In this document: positions 9,545-18,815 of the stretch, one piece after another
Layout: each line of letters opens with the position of its first letter
Numbering within the stretch: position 1 is the first letter of the stretch
Source of the DNA: Alkalimonas collagenimarina
Lineage (GTDB): Bacteria; Pseudomonadota; Gammaproteobacteria; Enterobacterales; Alteromonadaceae
Length of the DNA stretch: 51,974 nt
Assembly (NCBI RefSeq): GCF_030717845.1
Contig: NZ_JAUZVZ010000027.1
Span: 1-51,974, forward strand
Direction: 5' to 3'
Program-made: the position numbers and the translations under genes
The notes under the pieces: model-generated
The model's database searches: none
Seen by the model: only the letters and a program-made list of their open reading frames with translations
What the model was told of the DNA's origin: nothing

Positions 9545-9598
9545 ATTCAGGGCAACTGAGTTCACAATAACAAGAACGTATTCAATAAGAGGCATGGC

Positions 9599-10123
9599 AT
9601 GGCAGAGGATAATGAACTCAAGATTGCTGAAAAGAGTGGAAAGAAGAAGCTGATACTAATGGCTGGTGGCGGTGTGGCACTCATACTGATAGCTGCCGCA
9701 GTCATTTTTTTCGTTTTTTTCGACGGCTCAGGTAGTTCGGGAACTTCTTCAGCTGGTGCAGCAGGTGGTACAACGGCTGATGGAGGGCCTCAGACGCCAA
9801 CTGGTACTGCTTTCTATGTTCCGTTACCAAGACCATTTATTTTTAATGTGCCTGGTAGCAGCCGTGATCGATTGGTGCAAATACGAGCGCAATTGCTAGT
9901 GCGAGGCAGTAACAATGATACCTTAGCCAGACGGCATATTCCGTTGATTGAAGGGGTCTTGTTGCAAACATTTAGCAGTGCCAATGCGGATGATTTAGTG
10001 ACTGCAGCAGGCAAAGAAAGTTTACGAAATAAAGCGTTAAGTGATTTACAGCAGGAGCTGTTGCAGGTGACAGGGACAGTGGTGGTGGAAGAGGTTTTGT
10101 TCACCGGTTTTGTGATGCAATAA
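9599..10123 (+). CDS. fliL: Flagellar basal body-associated protein FliL
   Basis: FliL is a single-pass inner-membrane protein surrounding the stator and supporting torque under load. The 174-residue product has a short cytoplasmic tail, one membrane helix (LILMAGGGVALILIAAAVIF, about 18-37) and a periplasmic stomatin-like domain (RDRLVQIRAQLLVRG, then RNKALSDLQQELLQVTGTV). An unusual G/S/T-rich linker (about 45-65) joins helix and domain. The ATG follows AAGAGG. It begins the fliL-M-N-O-P-Q-R run. Confidence 0.94.
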   Translation: MAEDNELKIAEKSGKKKLILMAGGGVALILIAAAVIFFVFFDGSGSSGTSSAGAAGGTTADGGPQTPTGTAFYVPLPRPFIFNVPGSSRDRLVQIRAQLLVRGSNNDTLARRHIPLIEGVLLQTFSSANADDLVTAAGKESLRNKALSDLQQELLQVTGTVVVEEVLFTGFVMQ

Positions 10124-10135
10124 AAGGGTAGCGCC

Positions 10136-11224
10136 GTGACGGATCTGTTGTCACAAGATGAAATTGATGCGCTGTTGCATGGCGTCGATGACATTGAAGA
10201 AGAAGAAATAGATGATGGCGGTGGTGGCTCTGGCCGCCCTGCGACTGAATATGACTTTTCATCACAAGATCGAATTGTTCGTGGTCGTATGCCCACATTG
10301 GAACTGGTGAATGAGCGCTTTGCCCGTCATATGCGGATCAGTTTATTTAATATGATGCGTCGTTCAGCCGAGGTTTCGATCAACGGTGTACAAATGATCA
10401 AGTTTGGTGAGTACGTTCATACCTTGTTCGTACCCACCAGCTTAAATATGGTGCGCTTCCGTCCTTTAAAGGGCACTGGCCTTATCACCATGGAAGCTCG
10501 TTTGGTCTTTATTCTAGTGGATAACTTTTTTGGTGGTGATGGTCGCTACCATGCAAAAATTGAAGGGCGTGAATTTACCCCGACAGAACGCCGTATTATT
10601 CAGATGCTGCTCAAGCTTATTTTTGAAGATTACAAAGAAGCGTGGGCGCCGGTTATGGATGTGTCTTTCGAGTATCTGGACTCTGAAGTAAACCCAGCCA
10701 TGGCCAATATTGTTAGTCCCACCGAAGTGGTGGTGATCAGCTCATTCCATATAGAACTGGATGGTGGTGGTGGTGATTTTCATGTTGCGCTTCCATACTC
10801 TATGCTGGAACCAATCCGCGAATTGCTTGATGCCGGGGTTCAGAGCGATAAAGAAGATACCGATCTGCGCTGGAGTAAAGCGCTGCGCGATGAAATTATG
10901 GATGTTCAGGTCGATTTGACCACCAAGATGTTGGATGTTGATTTGAGCCTGAGAGAGGTTATGGAGCTGAAAGCGGGTGATATTATCCCGGTTGAATTGC
11001 CAGAGCATATCACAGTGTTGATTGAAGAGTTGCCTAGCTTCCGAGCTAAAATGGGGCGCTCTCGCGACAGCGTCGCTCTGAAAATTATTGAAAAAATTAA
11101 ACGCCCTGAGTTAGTGAAATCCGAGCTGCATGTATTCACCAAAGGTGGACGGCGACTGGATAGCGATGCGGATATTTCTGAACTGGAAGCTGATTTAAAC
11201 TTGGCAGCACGAAAAGAGGATTAA
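10136..11224 (+). CDS. fliM: Flagellar motor switch protein FliM
   Basis: FliM is the C-ring subunit that receives CheY-P. Its extreme N-terminus (LLSQDEIDALLHGVDD, residues 3-18) is the conserved CheY-P-binding peptide. The central CheC-like domain (about 50-230) binds FliG, and the C-terminal SpoA domain (about 255-330) binds FliN. It has 362 residues with a GTG start. An acidic and glycine-rich linker separates peptide and domain. It lies 4 bp before fliN. Confidence 0.97.
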   Translation: MTDLLSQDEIDALLHGVDDIEEEEIDDGGGGSGRPATEYDFSSQDRIVRGRMPTLELVNERFARHMRISLFNMMRRSAEVSINGVQMIKFGEYVHTLFVPTSLNMVRFRPLKGTGLITMEARLVFILVDNFFGGDGRYHAKIEGREFTPTERRIIQMLLKLIFEDYKEAWAPVMDVSFEYLDSEVNPAMANIVSPTEVVVISSFHIELDGGGGDFHVALPYSMLEPIRELLDAGVQSDKEDTDLRWSKALRDEIMDVQVDLTTKMLDVDLSLREVMELKAGDIIPVELPEHITVLIEELPSFRAKMGRSRDSVALKIIEKIKRPELVKSELHVFTKGGRRLDSDADISELEADLNLAARKED

Positions 11225-11228
11225 TGAC

Positions 11229-11615
11229 ATGGCTGATGATAAAGACACCATGGATGAATGGGCCGCAGCAATGGCTGAGGCTGAGGGCGAAGATGGCGCA
11301 ACTGCAGTGGAGCTTGATGAACTGCAAGAGGAGATCCAAGCGGGTGGTGAAGATAAACTAAAGCTGGATACCATCCTTGATATACCGGTAACCATTTCGA
11401 TGGAGGTTGGTCGGGCTAAAATCAGCATTCGAAATTTACTGCAGTTAAATCAAGGCTCTGTAGTGGAGTTGGAGCGGGTGGCCGGTGAGCCTCTGGATGT
11501 GCTGGTGAATGGTACCCTCATCGCTCATGGTGAGGTCGTTGTGGTGAATGATAAGTTTGGTATTCGCCTGACCGACGTGATTAGTCAGATTGAACGTATT
11601 AAGAAATTACGCTGA
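11229..11615 (+). CDS. fliN: Flagellar motor switch protein FliN
   Basis: FliN completes the C-ring base and docks FliH/FliI. The 128-residue product has an acidic variable N-terminus (about 1-45) followed by the SpoA fold (DTILDIPVTISMEVGRAKIS, then NDKFGIRLTDVISQIERIKK), which resembles the FliM C-terminus. Its TGA overlaps the fliO ATG by one base, indicating translational coupling. Confidence 0.97.
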   Translation: MADDKDTMDEWAAAMAEAEGEDGATAVELDELQEEIQAGGEDKLKLDTILDIPVTISMEVGRAKISIRNLLQLNQGSVVELERVAGEPLDVLVNGTLIAHGEVVVVNDKFGIRLTDVISQIERIKKLR

Positions 11616-12208
11616 TGGATAAAGTTGTACGCTATGGCTTGATGCTGTGTCTGGCTTTGCTGCTTGGTGTCTCCGTGGCTTCAGGAGCCTCTGAGCCTGA
11701 GGAATCAAAGTCAGAGTACTCTGAGCCAAGTCCACCAGAAAACCTCGTGCTGGAGGCGTCTGAGCAGCCAGAAGCATCTGCTGAAAACGATCAAACACAA
11801 GCCGAAGCACTTGCTGACACTGATTTGGCTGTCAATCGTTACCGCTTTGGTCAAGATAAAGCGGGCAGTGGTGATGAGGTATTAAGTCGCGCTGGCAATA
11901 GCACTGGACTATCGCTTGGCAAGATCGCCATTTCTCTGGCAATGGTGATTTTATTGGTGTTGGTGTTGGGCTGGGCCTTCAAAAAATTGACACTACGCGT
12001 ACCCGGTAGTCAACACATGAAAGTAATTAGTAGTATACCTTTGGGGCAGAGAGAAAGGTTATTAGTTATTGAAATACAAGGAAAACAACGAGTTTTAGGG
12101 GTAACCCCTCAGCAGATAAACTTCCTGTTTGAGCTAGAAGAATCACTGCCAGAAGAAAAGTTGGCATCAGAATTTCATAGTCAGTTGCAATCGTGGTTGA
12201 AAAAATAA
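11615..12208 (+). CDS. fliO: Flagellar export assembly protein FliO
   Basis: FliO is a membrane protein that helps assemble the FliP ring of the export gate. The 197-residue product has an N-terminal hydrophobic signal-like segment (YGLMLCLALLLGVSVASG), an acidic periplasmic stretch rich in E and S (about 25-85), a membrane helix (IAISLAMVILLVLVLGWAFK, about 101-120) and a cytoplasmic FliO domain (MKVISSIPLGQRERLLVIEI). FliO is poorly conserved, so position between fliN and fliP supports the call. Confidence 0.9.
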   Translation: MDKVVRYGLMLCLALLLGVSVASGASEPEESKSEYSEPSPPENLVLEASEQPEASAENDQTQAEALADTDLAVNRYRFGQDKAGSGDEVLSRAGNSTGLSLGKIAISLAMVILLVLVLGWAFKKLTLRVPGSQHMKVISSIPLGQRERLLVIEIQGKQRVLGVTPQQINFLFELEESLPEEKLASEFHSQLQSWLKK

Positions 12209-12217
12209 AGATGGACT

Positions 12218-12964
12218 ATGTTGCGACTCATTTTGGTGTTCCTGGCGTTATGCTTTAGCCCTGCTTTATTGGCAGATGTCGGCAATTTGTCTGCAATTAG
12301 TGTCACCACCAATCCCGATGGTTCGCAAGAGTACAGTGTAACGTTGCAAGTGCTGGCCATAATGACGGCACTCAGCTTTATACCTGCAGCCGTCATTATG
12401 ATGACCAGCTTTACCCGTATTATTGTGGTATTAGCTATTCTGCGCCAAGCCATTGGTTTGCAACAGTCTCCTTCCAACCAATTGCTGATCGGTATCACTC
12501 TGTTTCTCACTTTTTTCATCATGGCTCCGGTCTTTAATGAAATTAATGATCAGGCACTGCAACCTTACCTCGCTGAAGAAATGACTTCATTGGATGCGGT
12601 ACAGGTTGCCATCGTACCGATGAAAGAGTTTATGTTGCATCAAACTCGTATGCGTGATTTGGATACTTTCGCTTCTATTGCCGGGGTTGAAGAGGTTGAT
12701 AACCTGATTGATCTACCCATTTCTGTCATCATTCCTGCATTCATTACCAGTGAGTTGAAAACGGCATTTCAAATTGGCTTTATGTTGTTTATTCCATTTC
12801 TAATCATTGACTTGGTGGTTGCCAGTGTGTTGATGGCGATGGGTATGATGATGTTATCACCGATGATTATTTCCTTGCCCTTTAAATTAATGATGTTTGT
12901 GTTGGTAGACGGTTGGATCCTGGTTATGGGCACACTGGCTACCAGTTACGGAATGGGGACCTAG
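12218..12964 (+). CDS. fliP: Flagellar export gate protein FliP
   Basis: FliP is the main subunit of the FliPQR gate through which substrates pass. The 248-residue protein has a cleavable signal sequence (first about 20 residues, ending in ALLAD). The conserved core is [20 protein letters not shown], then [15 protein letters not shown] and a C-terminal [36 protein letters not shown] signature. It lies 9 bp after fliO and 1 bp before fliQ. Confidence 0.98.
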   Translation: MLRLILVFLALCFSPALLADVGNLSAISVTTNPDGSQEYSVTLQVLAIMTALSFIPAAVIMMTSFTRIIVVLAILRQAIGLQQSPSNQLLIGITLFLTFFIMAPVFNEINDQALQPYLAEEMTSLDAVQVAIVPMKEFMLHQTRMRDLDTFASIAGVEEVDNLIDLPISVIIPAFITSELKTAFQIGFMLFIPFLIIDLVVASVLMAMGMMMLSPMIISLPFKLMMFVLVDGWILVMGTLATSYGMGT

Positions 12965-12965
12965 T

Positions 12966-13235
12966 ATGAGCCCGGAAGTTTTTGTCGATGTACTCAGAGA
13001 CGCACTTTACATCGTTATTTTATTGGTAAGTGCCATCATTCTGCCTTCACTTTTCGTTGGGTTAATTGTCGCGGTATTTCAGGCGGCTACTTCCATTAAC
13101 GAGCAAACGCTGAGCTTTTTACCTCGCTTGATTGTAACCATACTGGCATTGATGTTTGGTGGTCACTGGTTAACCCGGGTCATTATGGATTTTACCGAAG
13201 GGTTGATTTTAAGCATCCCATCCGTGGTTGGTTAA
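12966..13235 (+). CDS. fliQ: Flagellar export gate protein FliQ
   Basis: FliQ is a two-helix membrane hairpin and part of the FliPQR gate. The 89-residue product matches family length. Its two hydrophobic segments flank the conserved FQAATSINEQTLSFLPRL loop. It is placed tightly between fliP and fliR. Confidence 0.98.
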   Translation: MSPEVFVDVLRDALYIVILLVSAIILPSLFVGLIVAVFQAATSINEQTLSFLPRLIVTILALMFGGHWLTRVIMDFTEGLILSIPSVVG

Positions 13236-13247
13236 CAGGAGTCAGCC

Positions 13248-14021
13248 ATGGACTTTTACCTGAGTGTGATCATGCAAACACTGGCTGACTTTATGCTGCC
13301 GATGTCGCGGATCACTGGGGTATTTATGATCATGGCTGGTCTTGGTACTCGCAATGTACCCATGCGTGTGCGAGTGGTGCTAATTGTTGCCTTAACGGTC
13401 TTGGTGATGCCAGTAATTCCTCCGGTACCAAACCCGGATTTGATGTCATTTCAGATGGTGCTGCAAGTTTTACAACAAGTAACCATAGGTTTTGCCATCG
13501 GTTTTATGACGATGATCTTTATCAATACCTTTATTGTGGCAGGGCAGGTGTTGGCAACGCAAAGTGGTTTAGCATTTGCGTCCATGGTGGATCCTGCCAG
13601 TGGTGTCAATGTCGCGGCCATAGGTCAGTTTTACTTGATCCTCGCTACCTTGTTATTTTTCGTCTTCAACGGCCACTTGATCACCATTCAAATGCTGGTA
13701 CTGAGCTTTGAAACGTTACCTATTCAGAATGAATGGTGGTCGGTGATGCAAATTTGGCAAATTATTGAGTTTGCTGGTTGGATGTTTGCCACTGCACTTT
13801 CTATCACTTTGGCACCCATCATTGCCATGCTAACGGTGAATTTGTCCTTTGGTATCATGACCCGGGCTGCCCCACAACTGAATATATTTGCTATTGGTTT
13901 TCCCATCACCATGTTATCTGGCTTGTTGATCCTGTGGTTGACGCTCGATACCTTCCTGATCCATTACGATATCCAATGGCAATTGACAGTTGATTACAGC
14001 TGTCGGTTGATTGGTTGCTAA
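13248..14021 (+). CDS. fliR: Flagellar export gate protein FliR
   Basis: FliR completes the export gate with one copy per machine. The 257-residue, multi-helix membrane protein has the family features: SRITGVFMIMAGLGTRNVPM near the start, GFAIGFMTMIFINTFIVAGQ, and GLAFASMVDPASGVNVAAIG in the middle. It has a good upstream AGGAG ribosome site and is followed 9 bp later by flhB. Confidence 0.97.
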   Translation: MDFYLSVIMQTLADFMLPMSRITGVFMIMAGLGTRNVPMRVRVVLIVALTVLVMPVIPPVPNPDLMSFQMVLQVLQQVTIGFAIGFMTMIFINTFIVAGQVLATQSGLAFASMVDPASGVNVAAIGQFYLILATLLFFVFNGHLITIQMLVLSFETLPIQNEWWSVMQIWQIIEFAGWMFATALSITLAPIIAMLTVNLSFGIMTRAAPQLNIFAIGFPITMLSGLLILWLTLDTFLIHYDIQWQLTVDYSCRLIGC

Positions 14022-14030
14022 GGAGGCATC

Positions 14031-15167
14031 ATGGCAGATAGTCCTGGTGGCGGTGAAAAGACCGAACAACCCACCCCGAAAAAGATCAACGATGCCAAAG
14101 AGAAAGGCCAGATTGCCCGTTCCAAGGACTTGGGGACAGCCTTTGTATTAATTAGCAGCTCTGCAGCTATTTTGTTGTTCGGTCCGATGCTTGCGGTGGC
14201 GGTGCTCACCATTGGCAAACGAATGTTTAGTTTGCAGGCTAAAGAAATATTTGAGACGCAATCGATGCTTTCCGTCTGGGGGGAGATCATGCCCACCCTA
14301 TTGACTCCGATGGGGTATATTTTTGCTTTTATCTTAGTGGCTGCCTTTGTCGGCAATTGCTTGCTGGGAGGCTTTAATTTTAGCTGGCAAGCCGCTGGTC
14401 CCAAAGCCAGTAAAATGAGCCCGCTGAAAGGTTTTAAGCGGATGTTTGGCTTGCAAGCATTGGTCGAGCTTGGCAAAAGCGTTCTGAAGGTATTGGTTGT
14501 CATTGGTATGGCCTATGGCCTGCTTCGCGCATTTTTTGGCGATATTATGACACTGTCGGTGATGAGTGCCCCCAACAATATTGAAGATGCATTATGGATT
14601 TTAGGCTGGCTGTTTTTTGGCTTGTGCTGCAGCGTCATTATCATTGCTTTGGTAGATGCCCCCTATCAAGCATGGAAGCACAACAAAGAGCTGATGATGA
14701 CTTTGCAAGAGGTCAAAGACGAACATAAAAACATGGAAGGCGATCCCAAAATTAAAGGACAAATTCGTCGTCGGCAGATGGAGATGTCGATGAAGCGGAT
14801 GATGCAAGAGGTTCCGTCTGCGGATGTGATAGTGACCAACCCGACGCATTACTCAGTTGCATTGCGATACAAGCAAGGGCGGGATAGAGCGCCAGTTGTG
14901 GTGGCCAAAGGAGTGGATGAAATGGCGATGCGTATTCGTGAAGTCGCCAGTGAGCATAAAATTCCACTGGTGGAGTCACCAGCACTGGCTCGTGCCATCT
15001 ATTATACCACCGAGTTAGACCGTCCAATACCAGATGCACTGTTTGCTGCAGTGGCTCAGGTGTTGGCCTATGTGTATCAGCTGAATCTGTACATCAAGGG
15101 ACGCGGTAAACGGCCACGCAAACTTGCTCGTGAGCTGGCGGTGCCTAAAGATTATTATTACGACTAG
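14031..15167 (+). CDS. flhB: Flagellar export specificity switch protein FlhB
   Basis: FlhB is the gate-associated membrane protein that cleaves itself to switch export from hook to filament substrates. It has 378 residues: an N-terminal basic GEKTEQPTPKKINDAKEKGQ segment, four membrane helices (about 30-210), and a cytoplasmic domain with the autocleavage motif NPTH (in VIVTNPTHYSVALRY, near residue 270). The ATG follows AGGAGG. FliK (7645-9513) is its switching partner. A cytoplasmic-domain homologue without membrane helices lies at 29292-29591. Confidence 0.98.
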   Translation: MADSPGGGEKTEQPTPKKINDAKEKGQIARSKDLGTAFVLISSSAAILLFGPMLAVAVLTIGKRMFSLQAKEIFETQSMLSVWGEIMPTLLTPMGYIFAFILVAAFVGNCLLGGFNFSWQAAGPKASKMSPLKGFKRMFGLQALVELGKSVLKVLVVIGMAYGLLRAFFGDIMTLSVMSAPNNIEDALWILGWLFFGLCCSVIIIALVDAPYQAWKHNKELMMTLQEVKDEHKNMEGDPKIKGQIRRRQMEMSMKRMMQEVPSADVIVTNPTHYSVALRYKQGRDRAPVVVAKGVDEMAMRIREVASEHKIPLVESPALARAIYYTTELDRPIPDALFAAVAQVLAYVYQLNLYIKGRGKRPRKLARELAVPKDYYYD

Positions 15168-15177
15168 TTGTTCAAGT

Positions 15178-15193
15178 TGGAGCGATTATTGCT
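15178..15193 (+). promoter_or_regulatory. Sigma-54 (-24/-12) promoter of flhA
   Basis: TGGAGCGATTATTGCT has TGG at -24, CG at the next conserved positions and a perfect TTGCT at -12 with canonical spacing. It lies 40 bp before the flhA start, in the 65-bp flhB-flhA gap. flhA promoters in Pseudomonas and related genera are known RpoN/FleQ targets, so a separate flhA-flhF-flhG-fliA transcript is expected. Confidence 0.7.
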
Positions 15194-15232
15194 TTAACTA
15201 CTGCATAACGCCAATTTTTTGTTGGGAAAAAG

Positions 15233-17335
15233 ATGCAGTTAGCCAACTATCTAAACCGATTAGATCGCACTAAACTGGCTCATTTAAAGGGGTTAGGGAC
15301 ACCAATTTTGATTATGGCAGCCTTGTCTATGGTGGTGCTGCCTCTACCTGCATTCCTACTTGATATTCTGTTTTCCTTCAATATTGCCTTGGCATTGGTC
15401 GTGTTGTTGGTCACCATTTATACGCTACGTCCACTTGATTTTGGCATTTTTCCTACGGTCTTACTCGTTGCTACCATTATGCGATTGGCATTAAATGTTG
15501 CCAGTACCCGGATTGTATTGCTGGAGGGGCATCAGGGTGGTGATGCGGCCGGTAAAGTGATTGAAGCCTTTGGATCAGTGGTTATAGGTGGTAATTACGC
15601 CGTTGGTTTGGTGGTGTTTTTCATTCTGATCATTATCAATTTCGTGGTGATTACCAAGGGCGCAGGCCGTATTGCTGAAGTTACTGCTCGGTTTACCTTG
15701 GATGCGATGCCTGGTAAACAGATGGCAATTGATGCCGATTTAAATGCGGGTCTATTAACTCAGGAAGAAGCCAGCGCGCGACGTGATGAAGTCACCCAAG
15801 AAGCGGATTTTTATGGCTCCATGGATGGTGCCAGCAAATTTGTCAAAGGTGATGCCATTGCTGGCATCGTTATTTTGGTGATTAATTTGTTGGGTGGTTT
15901 GTTCATTGGCATGATCCAGCATGGTTTGTCATTTGGTCAGGCCATTGAAGTGTATACCTTATTGACCATTGGGGACGGTCTGGTCGCACAAATTCCTGCG
16001 CTATTGCTGTCTATCGGTACGGCTATCATCATTACTCGTCAGAACCGCTCTGAAAATATGGGTCAGCAAATGACCAATCAACTGGCCAACATCCGAGTAT
16101 TATTTATTGCTTGTGGTTTACTAGCACTGATGGGCATCGTACCGGGCATGCCGCATTTCTCATTTTTATCCTTGTCAATGGTGGTGGGTGGCTTTGCTTA
16201 CTTTCTCTATCACAAAGAGAAGCAAAAGAAAATGCAGCTAGTGCAAAGTAGTGCTGAGCCAGATACCCGGCATGAGCCACAAACGGTGAAAGAAATCGGT
16301 TGGGATGATGTGCAACCAGTCGATACCATTGGTCTGGAGGTCGGCTATCGTCTGATCCCTCTCGTCGATAAATCTCAAGGTGGTGAGCTGTTAACCCGAA
16401 TTAAAGGGGTGCGGAAAAAGTTATCGCAAGAACTCGGTTTTCTGGTCCCTGCTGTTCATATTCGTGACAATCTGGATCTGGAACCAAATAGTTATCGAGT
16501 CTCTCTGATGGGAGTTACCACGGGGGAGTCAGAACTTCGTCATGATCATGAGTTAGCGATCAACCCGGGACAAGTATTTGGTACTGTCAAAGGCGTAGCC
16601 ACACGGGATCCTGCCTTTGGTCTGGAAGCCGTTTGGATCAACAAAGATCAACGGGAGCATGCGCAAACGCTGGGCTATACCGTCGTTGATGCTGCGACGG
16701 TGGTCGCCACCCATTTAAGCCAGATCCTGACCAACAATGCTGCCAGTCTATTGGGGCATGAAGAAGTTCAGAATCTACTGGATATGCTTGCTAAAAACTC
16801 TCCGAAATTGGTCGAGGCCTTGGTTCCCGACACCTTACCTTTGACTACAGTGGTTAAAGTTTTGCAGAACCTGCTGAATGAAGGGGTGCCTATCCGTGAT
16901 ATGAAAACCTTGGTACAAACGCTGGTTGAGTATGGTGTGAAGAGTCAGGATGTTGACGTTTTGACTGCAGCATGTCGCATTGCCCTTCGACGTTTAATTG
17001 TGCAAGAAGTGGCGGGTAGCCAGCAAGAAATTGCGGTTATTACTTTTGCACCAGAGCTGGAACAAATGCTGCATCAATCGATGCAGGCCGCTGGTAATGA
17101 TGGCGGTGGCATTGAGCCAGGTCTGGCTGAGCGGATACAGCAATCGTTACAAGAAGCCAGTCAAGAGCAAGAATTAAACGGGGATTCGGCCATTTTGCTA
17201 ACGTCAAGTATTTTACGCTCCGTGATGGCACGATTCGTGAAATACACTATTCCAGGGCTGAGAGTATTGTCTTATCAAGAGATCCCAGATGATAAACAAA
17301 TTCGCATTGTCAGTGTTGTTGGCCAAGCGAGTTAG
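15233..17335 (+). CDS. flhA: Flagellar export gate protein FlhA
   Basis: FlhA is the large nonameric export gate that couples proton flow to secretion and docks chaperone-substrate complexes. The 700-residue protein has eight membrane helices (about 20-320). The FHIPEP signature lies in RPLDFGIFPTVLLVATIMRL (about residues 67-86). A four-domain cytoplasmic region (about 350-690) begins with a linker near DVQPVDTIGLEVGYRLIPLV. It is encoded after the sigma-54-type site at 15178, 10 bp ahead of flhF. Confidence 0.98.
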   Translation: MQLANYLNRLDRTKLAHLKGLGTPILIMAALSMVVLPLPAFLLDILFSFNIALALVVLLVTIYTLRPLDFGIFPTVLLVATIMRLALNVASTRIVLLEGHQGGDAAGKVIEAFGSVVIGGNYAVGLVVFFILIIINFVVITKGAGRIAEVTARFTLDAMPGKQMAIDADLNAGLLTQEEASARRDEVTQEADFYGSMDGASKFVKGDAIAGIVILVINLLGGLFIGMIQHGLSFGQAIEVYTLLTIGDGLVAQIPALLLSIGTAIIITRQNRSENMGQQMTNQLANIRVLFIACGLLALMGIVPGMPHFSFLSLSMVVGGFAYFLYHKEKQKKMQLVQSSAEPDTRHEPQTVKEIGWDDVQPVDTIGLEVGYRLIPLVDKSQGGELLTRIKGVRKKLSQELGFLVPAVHIRDNLDLEPNSYRVSLMGVTTGESELRHDHELAINPGQVFGTVKGVATRDPAFGLEAVWINKDQREHAQTLGYTVVDAATVVATHLSQILTNNAASLLGHEEVQNLLDMLAKNSPKLVEALVPDTLPLTTVVKVLQNLLNEGVPIRDMKTLVQTLVEYGVKSQDVDVLTAACRIALRRLIVQEVAGSQQEIAVITFAPELEQMLHQSMQAAGNDGGGIEPGLAERIQQSLQEASQEQELNGDSAILLTSSILRSVMARFVKYTIPGLRVLSYQEIPDDKQIRIVSVVGQAS

Positions 17336-17345
17336 GAGATAGCAG

Positions 17346-18815
17346 ATGAAAATTAAACGTTTTGTAGCAAAAGATATGCGTACCGCACTGGATGAAGTCA
17401 AAGAGTTTCTTGGGCCAGATGCCATCATCATGTCAAATAAAAAAGTGGCTGCAGGTGTGGAAATTGTCGCTGCTATTGATCCGGATGCGGCGACCCCACC
17501 AGGGGTTGCAGCCAAGCATAAGCCTGAAGAATCAAGCGTTTCAGCATCGCCTGTGTCGCAATTGTCAGCACGGCAAGCGGCCATGCAACAAGAGCCGAGA
17601 ACGGTAAGCCGTGCAGAAGAACAAGTCGATTCATTGCGAGCCTTATTGGAGCGGCAAATGAGCAAGCAGGAGGCAGAGCCTGCAGCAAATCAATCGGCTC
17701 GGACCTCCCGGAAAAATACGGTTAATAAAGCCGCTGGGTTTGAACGTCAAAGTTATGGCGGTCAACAACAGCATAGCGCACAACAAAAGCAAGCTACACA
17801 GCAAAGCATGAATGCTCATCAGCACGGTGTGAATTTGCAGGAGTTCAGTGAGCTTCAGGAAAAGCAGCAGCAGCATTTGCAAGCTGAGTTTAATGCCATG
17901 CGTAGTGAAATGCTGTCAATGCGTGAGCTGTTGCAACATCAGGTTTCTGGCTTGATGTGGCAGGAGCTGGCTCGCTCTGAGCCAGTACGTGCCTTGGTGA
18001 TCGATCATTTGAAACAAATGGGTCTATCGGAAGCGATGGCCGATCAATTAGCATGTTTTATGCCGGAAGATATTTCTGAACACGAAGCTTGGGATGCTGC
18101 ACTTGAATTACTGGCAGGGCAGCTGACTACCGGTAACAATGATATTATGCGCAAAGGTGGCGTGGTTGCTTTGGTTGGCCCCACAGGGGTTGGTAAAACG
18201 ACTACGGTTGCCAAGCTAGCTGCGCAATATGCTAAAAAGCATGGCGCAGAACAGGTGGCATTAATAACTACGGATACCTTTCGTATTGGTGCCCATGATC
18301 AACTGGCTACCTTTGGACGTATTATCGGCTGTCCGGTGCGACAGGCCAAAGACAGTCAAGAGCTGGCGGTGTTGCTCAATCAATTTTCCAGCCGCGGCCT
18401 TGTACTAATCGATACCGCAGGCATGAGCCAACGCGATGTGCGGTTGGCAGAAAAACTTGCCGCATTAGTGCAGGATTCTCTTGTAAAAATAAAGAGCTAT
18501 TTGGTATTGTCTGCAACAGCACAAGCCAGAGTTATGCAGGAAAGTGTTGAACACTTCAAACGAATTCCATTATCAGGTTGTATTTTTACCAAACTTGATG
18601 AATGCTTAAGCTTAGGTGAAATTATTAATGCGGCATTGCAGAATGCCTTACCGGTATGTTATCTGACCAATGGTCAACGCGTACCAGAAGATATTCGCAT
18701 TGCTCGTGCAGACGAAATCGTGGCGCAGGCCGAAAAGTTACGCATTGCCTACAGTAGTACGGCTTATCAATGGGAGCAGCCCATCGGATGCCGAGTGGAA
18801 GGAGCTTATGCATAG
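17346..18815 (+). CDS. flhF: Flagellar placement GTPase FlhF
   Basis: FlhF is an SRP-type GTPase that marks the cell pole for flagellum assembly. The 489-residue protein starts MKIKRFVAKDMRTALDEVKE, the conserved B domain. A long glutamine-rich linker follows (about 60-200), then the NG domain with G1 GPTGVGKTTTVAKLAAQYAK (about 278-297), DTFRIGAHDQLATFGRI, DTAGM, and TKLDECLSLGEI near the end. The 3' end overlaps flhG by 8 bp. FlhG, its antagonist, is encoded next, as in other polar flagellates. Confidence 0.97.
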   Translation: MKIKRFVAKDMRTALDEVKEFLGPDAIIMSNKKVAAGVEIVAAIDPDAATPPGVAAKHKPEESSVSASPVSQLSARQAAMQQEPRTVSRAEEQVDSLRALLERQMSKQEAEPAANQSARTSRKNTVNKAAGFERQSYGGQQQHSAQQKQATQQSMNAHQHGVNLQEFSELQEKQQQHLQAEFNAMRSEMLSMRELLQHQVSGLMWQELARSEPVRALVIDHLKQMGLSEAMADQLACFMPEDISEHEAWDAALELLAGQLTTGNNDIMRKGGVVALVGPTGVGKTTTVAKLAAQYAKKHGAEQVALITTDTFRIGAHDQLATFGRIIGCPVRQAKDSQELAVLLNQFSSRGLVLIDTAGMSQRDVRLAEKLAALVQDSLVKIKSYLVLSATAQARVMQESVEHFKRIPLSGCIFTKLDECLSLGEIINAALQNALPVCYLTNGQRVPEDIRIARADEIVAQAEKLRIAYSSTAYQWEQPIGCRVEGAYA

